From an uncultured Veillonellaceae bacterium (GTDB lineage: Bacteria; Bacillota; Negativicutes; Veillonellales; Negativicoccaceae): DNA of 5,471 nt. The notes beneath the pieces were generated by a model. That model made no database searches. It saw only the letters and a list, made by a program, of their open reading frames with translations, and was not told where the DNA came from. The DNA lies in assembly GCA_902488965.1 (NCBI GenBank), contig CABTYA010000065.1, positions 1 to 5,471 on the forward strand, in the 5' to 3' direction. Position numbers and translations under genes: made by a program. Of this stretch, positions 5,392 to 5,471 are shown piece after piece (position 1 is the first letter of the stretch; the number at the start of each line of letters is the position of its first letter).

Positions 5392-5471
5392 GTCGCCGCA
5401 AGGTGAACGGTTCTTTGAAAACTGAACAATGCAAGCAAGAACGCCAATGTGCGGACTCATGAAAATGAGCC
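5392..5471 (+). ncRNA. rRNA operon leader with boxA-like antitermination element (16S gene lies beyond the window)
   Basis: Downstream of P2 the sequence TTCTTTGAAAACTGAAC (5411-5427) closely resembles the boxA/leader element found before 16S and in rRNA spacers of Bacillota, where Nus factors bind to prevent premature termination. A small hairpin (CTCAT, GAAA loop, ATGAG; 5456-5469) follows. The 16S start (AGAGTTTGATC-type) does not occur before the window ends, so this is leader only. Confidence 0.8.

Noticed and set aside
4523..5434. A 303-codon minus-strand frame opposite the binding protein
   Set aside because: It spans the rRNA promoters and is antisense to a gene with clear family features; no recognisable domain.
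5392..5471. Start of the 16S rRNA gene
   Set aside because: No AGAGTTTGATC-like 5' end appears before the window ends; only leader is present.

Overview
The window is about 5.5 kb of a GC-rich bacterial chromosome. It looks like a Bacillota member, most likely a Negativicutes-type diderm such as the Selenomonas/Megasphaera group. This rests on the strong AAAGGAGG-type ribosome binding sites, the Bacillota-style rRNA leader with a TTCTTTGAAAACTGAAC box at the right edge, the high GC, and a binding protein with no lipobox. No 16S sequence is present, so the lineage is an inference of moderate confidence.

Layout. (1) 1-1576, minus strand: yjiH, yjiG and the start of iadA, in that transcription order. 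yjiH and yjiG overlap by 4 bp and a 42-bp gap precedes iadA. This reproduces the E. coli neighbourhood yjiH-yjiG-iadA: two small membrane proteins next to isoaspartyl dipeptidase. iadA runs off the left edge, and its last visible codons look corrupted. (2) 1577-1744: a divergent control region with a promoter on each strand and a perfect 10-bp palindrome between them. (3) 1745-2509, plus strand: a YdfG-like short-chain dehydrogenase. (4) 2546-2583: a perfect 17-bp inverted repeat acting as a bidirectional terminator for convergent genes. (5) 2589-4002, minus strand: two tandem TerC/YjbE-family membrane proteins, probably metal (Mn) exporters, read from one AT-rich promoter near 4060. (6) 4223-5263, plus strand: an orphan iron/cobalamin-type periplasmic binding protein with its own good promoter. 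(7) 5264-5471: two tandem strong promoters and the leader of an rRNA operon; the 16S gene itself lies beyond the window.

How the genes work together: iadA with yjiG/yjiH probably forms an isoaspartyl-dipeptide utilisation unit. The two TerC paralogues probably form a metal-homeostasis unit. The dehydrogenase and the binding protein appear to be single-gene transcription units. Almost everything is ordinary housekeeping or accessory metabolism. I see no mobile element, CRISPR array, tRNA or convincing new defence or biosynthetic system. The points most worth a second look are the corrupted iadA edge, the tandem TerC pair without a recognisable riboswitch leader, the operator-like repeats, and the hairpin before iadA.
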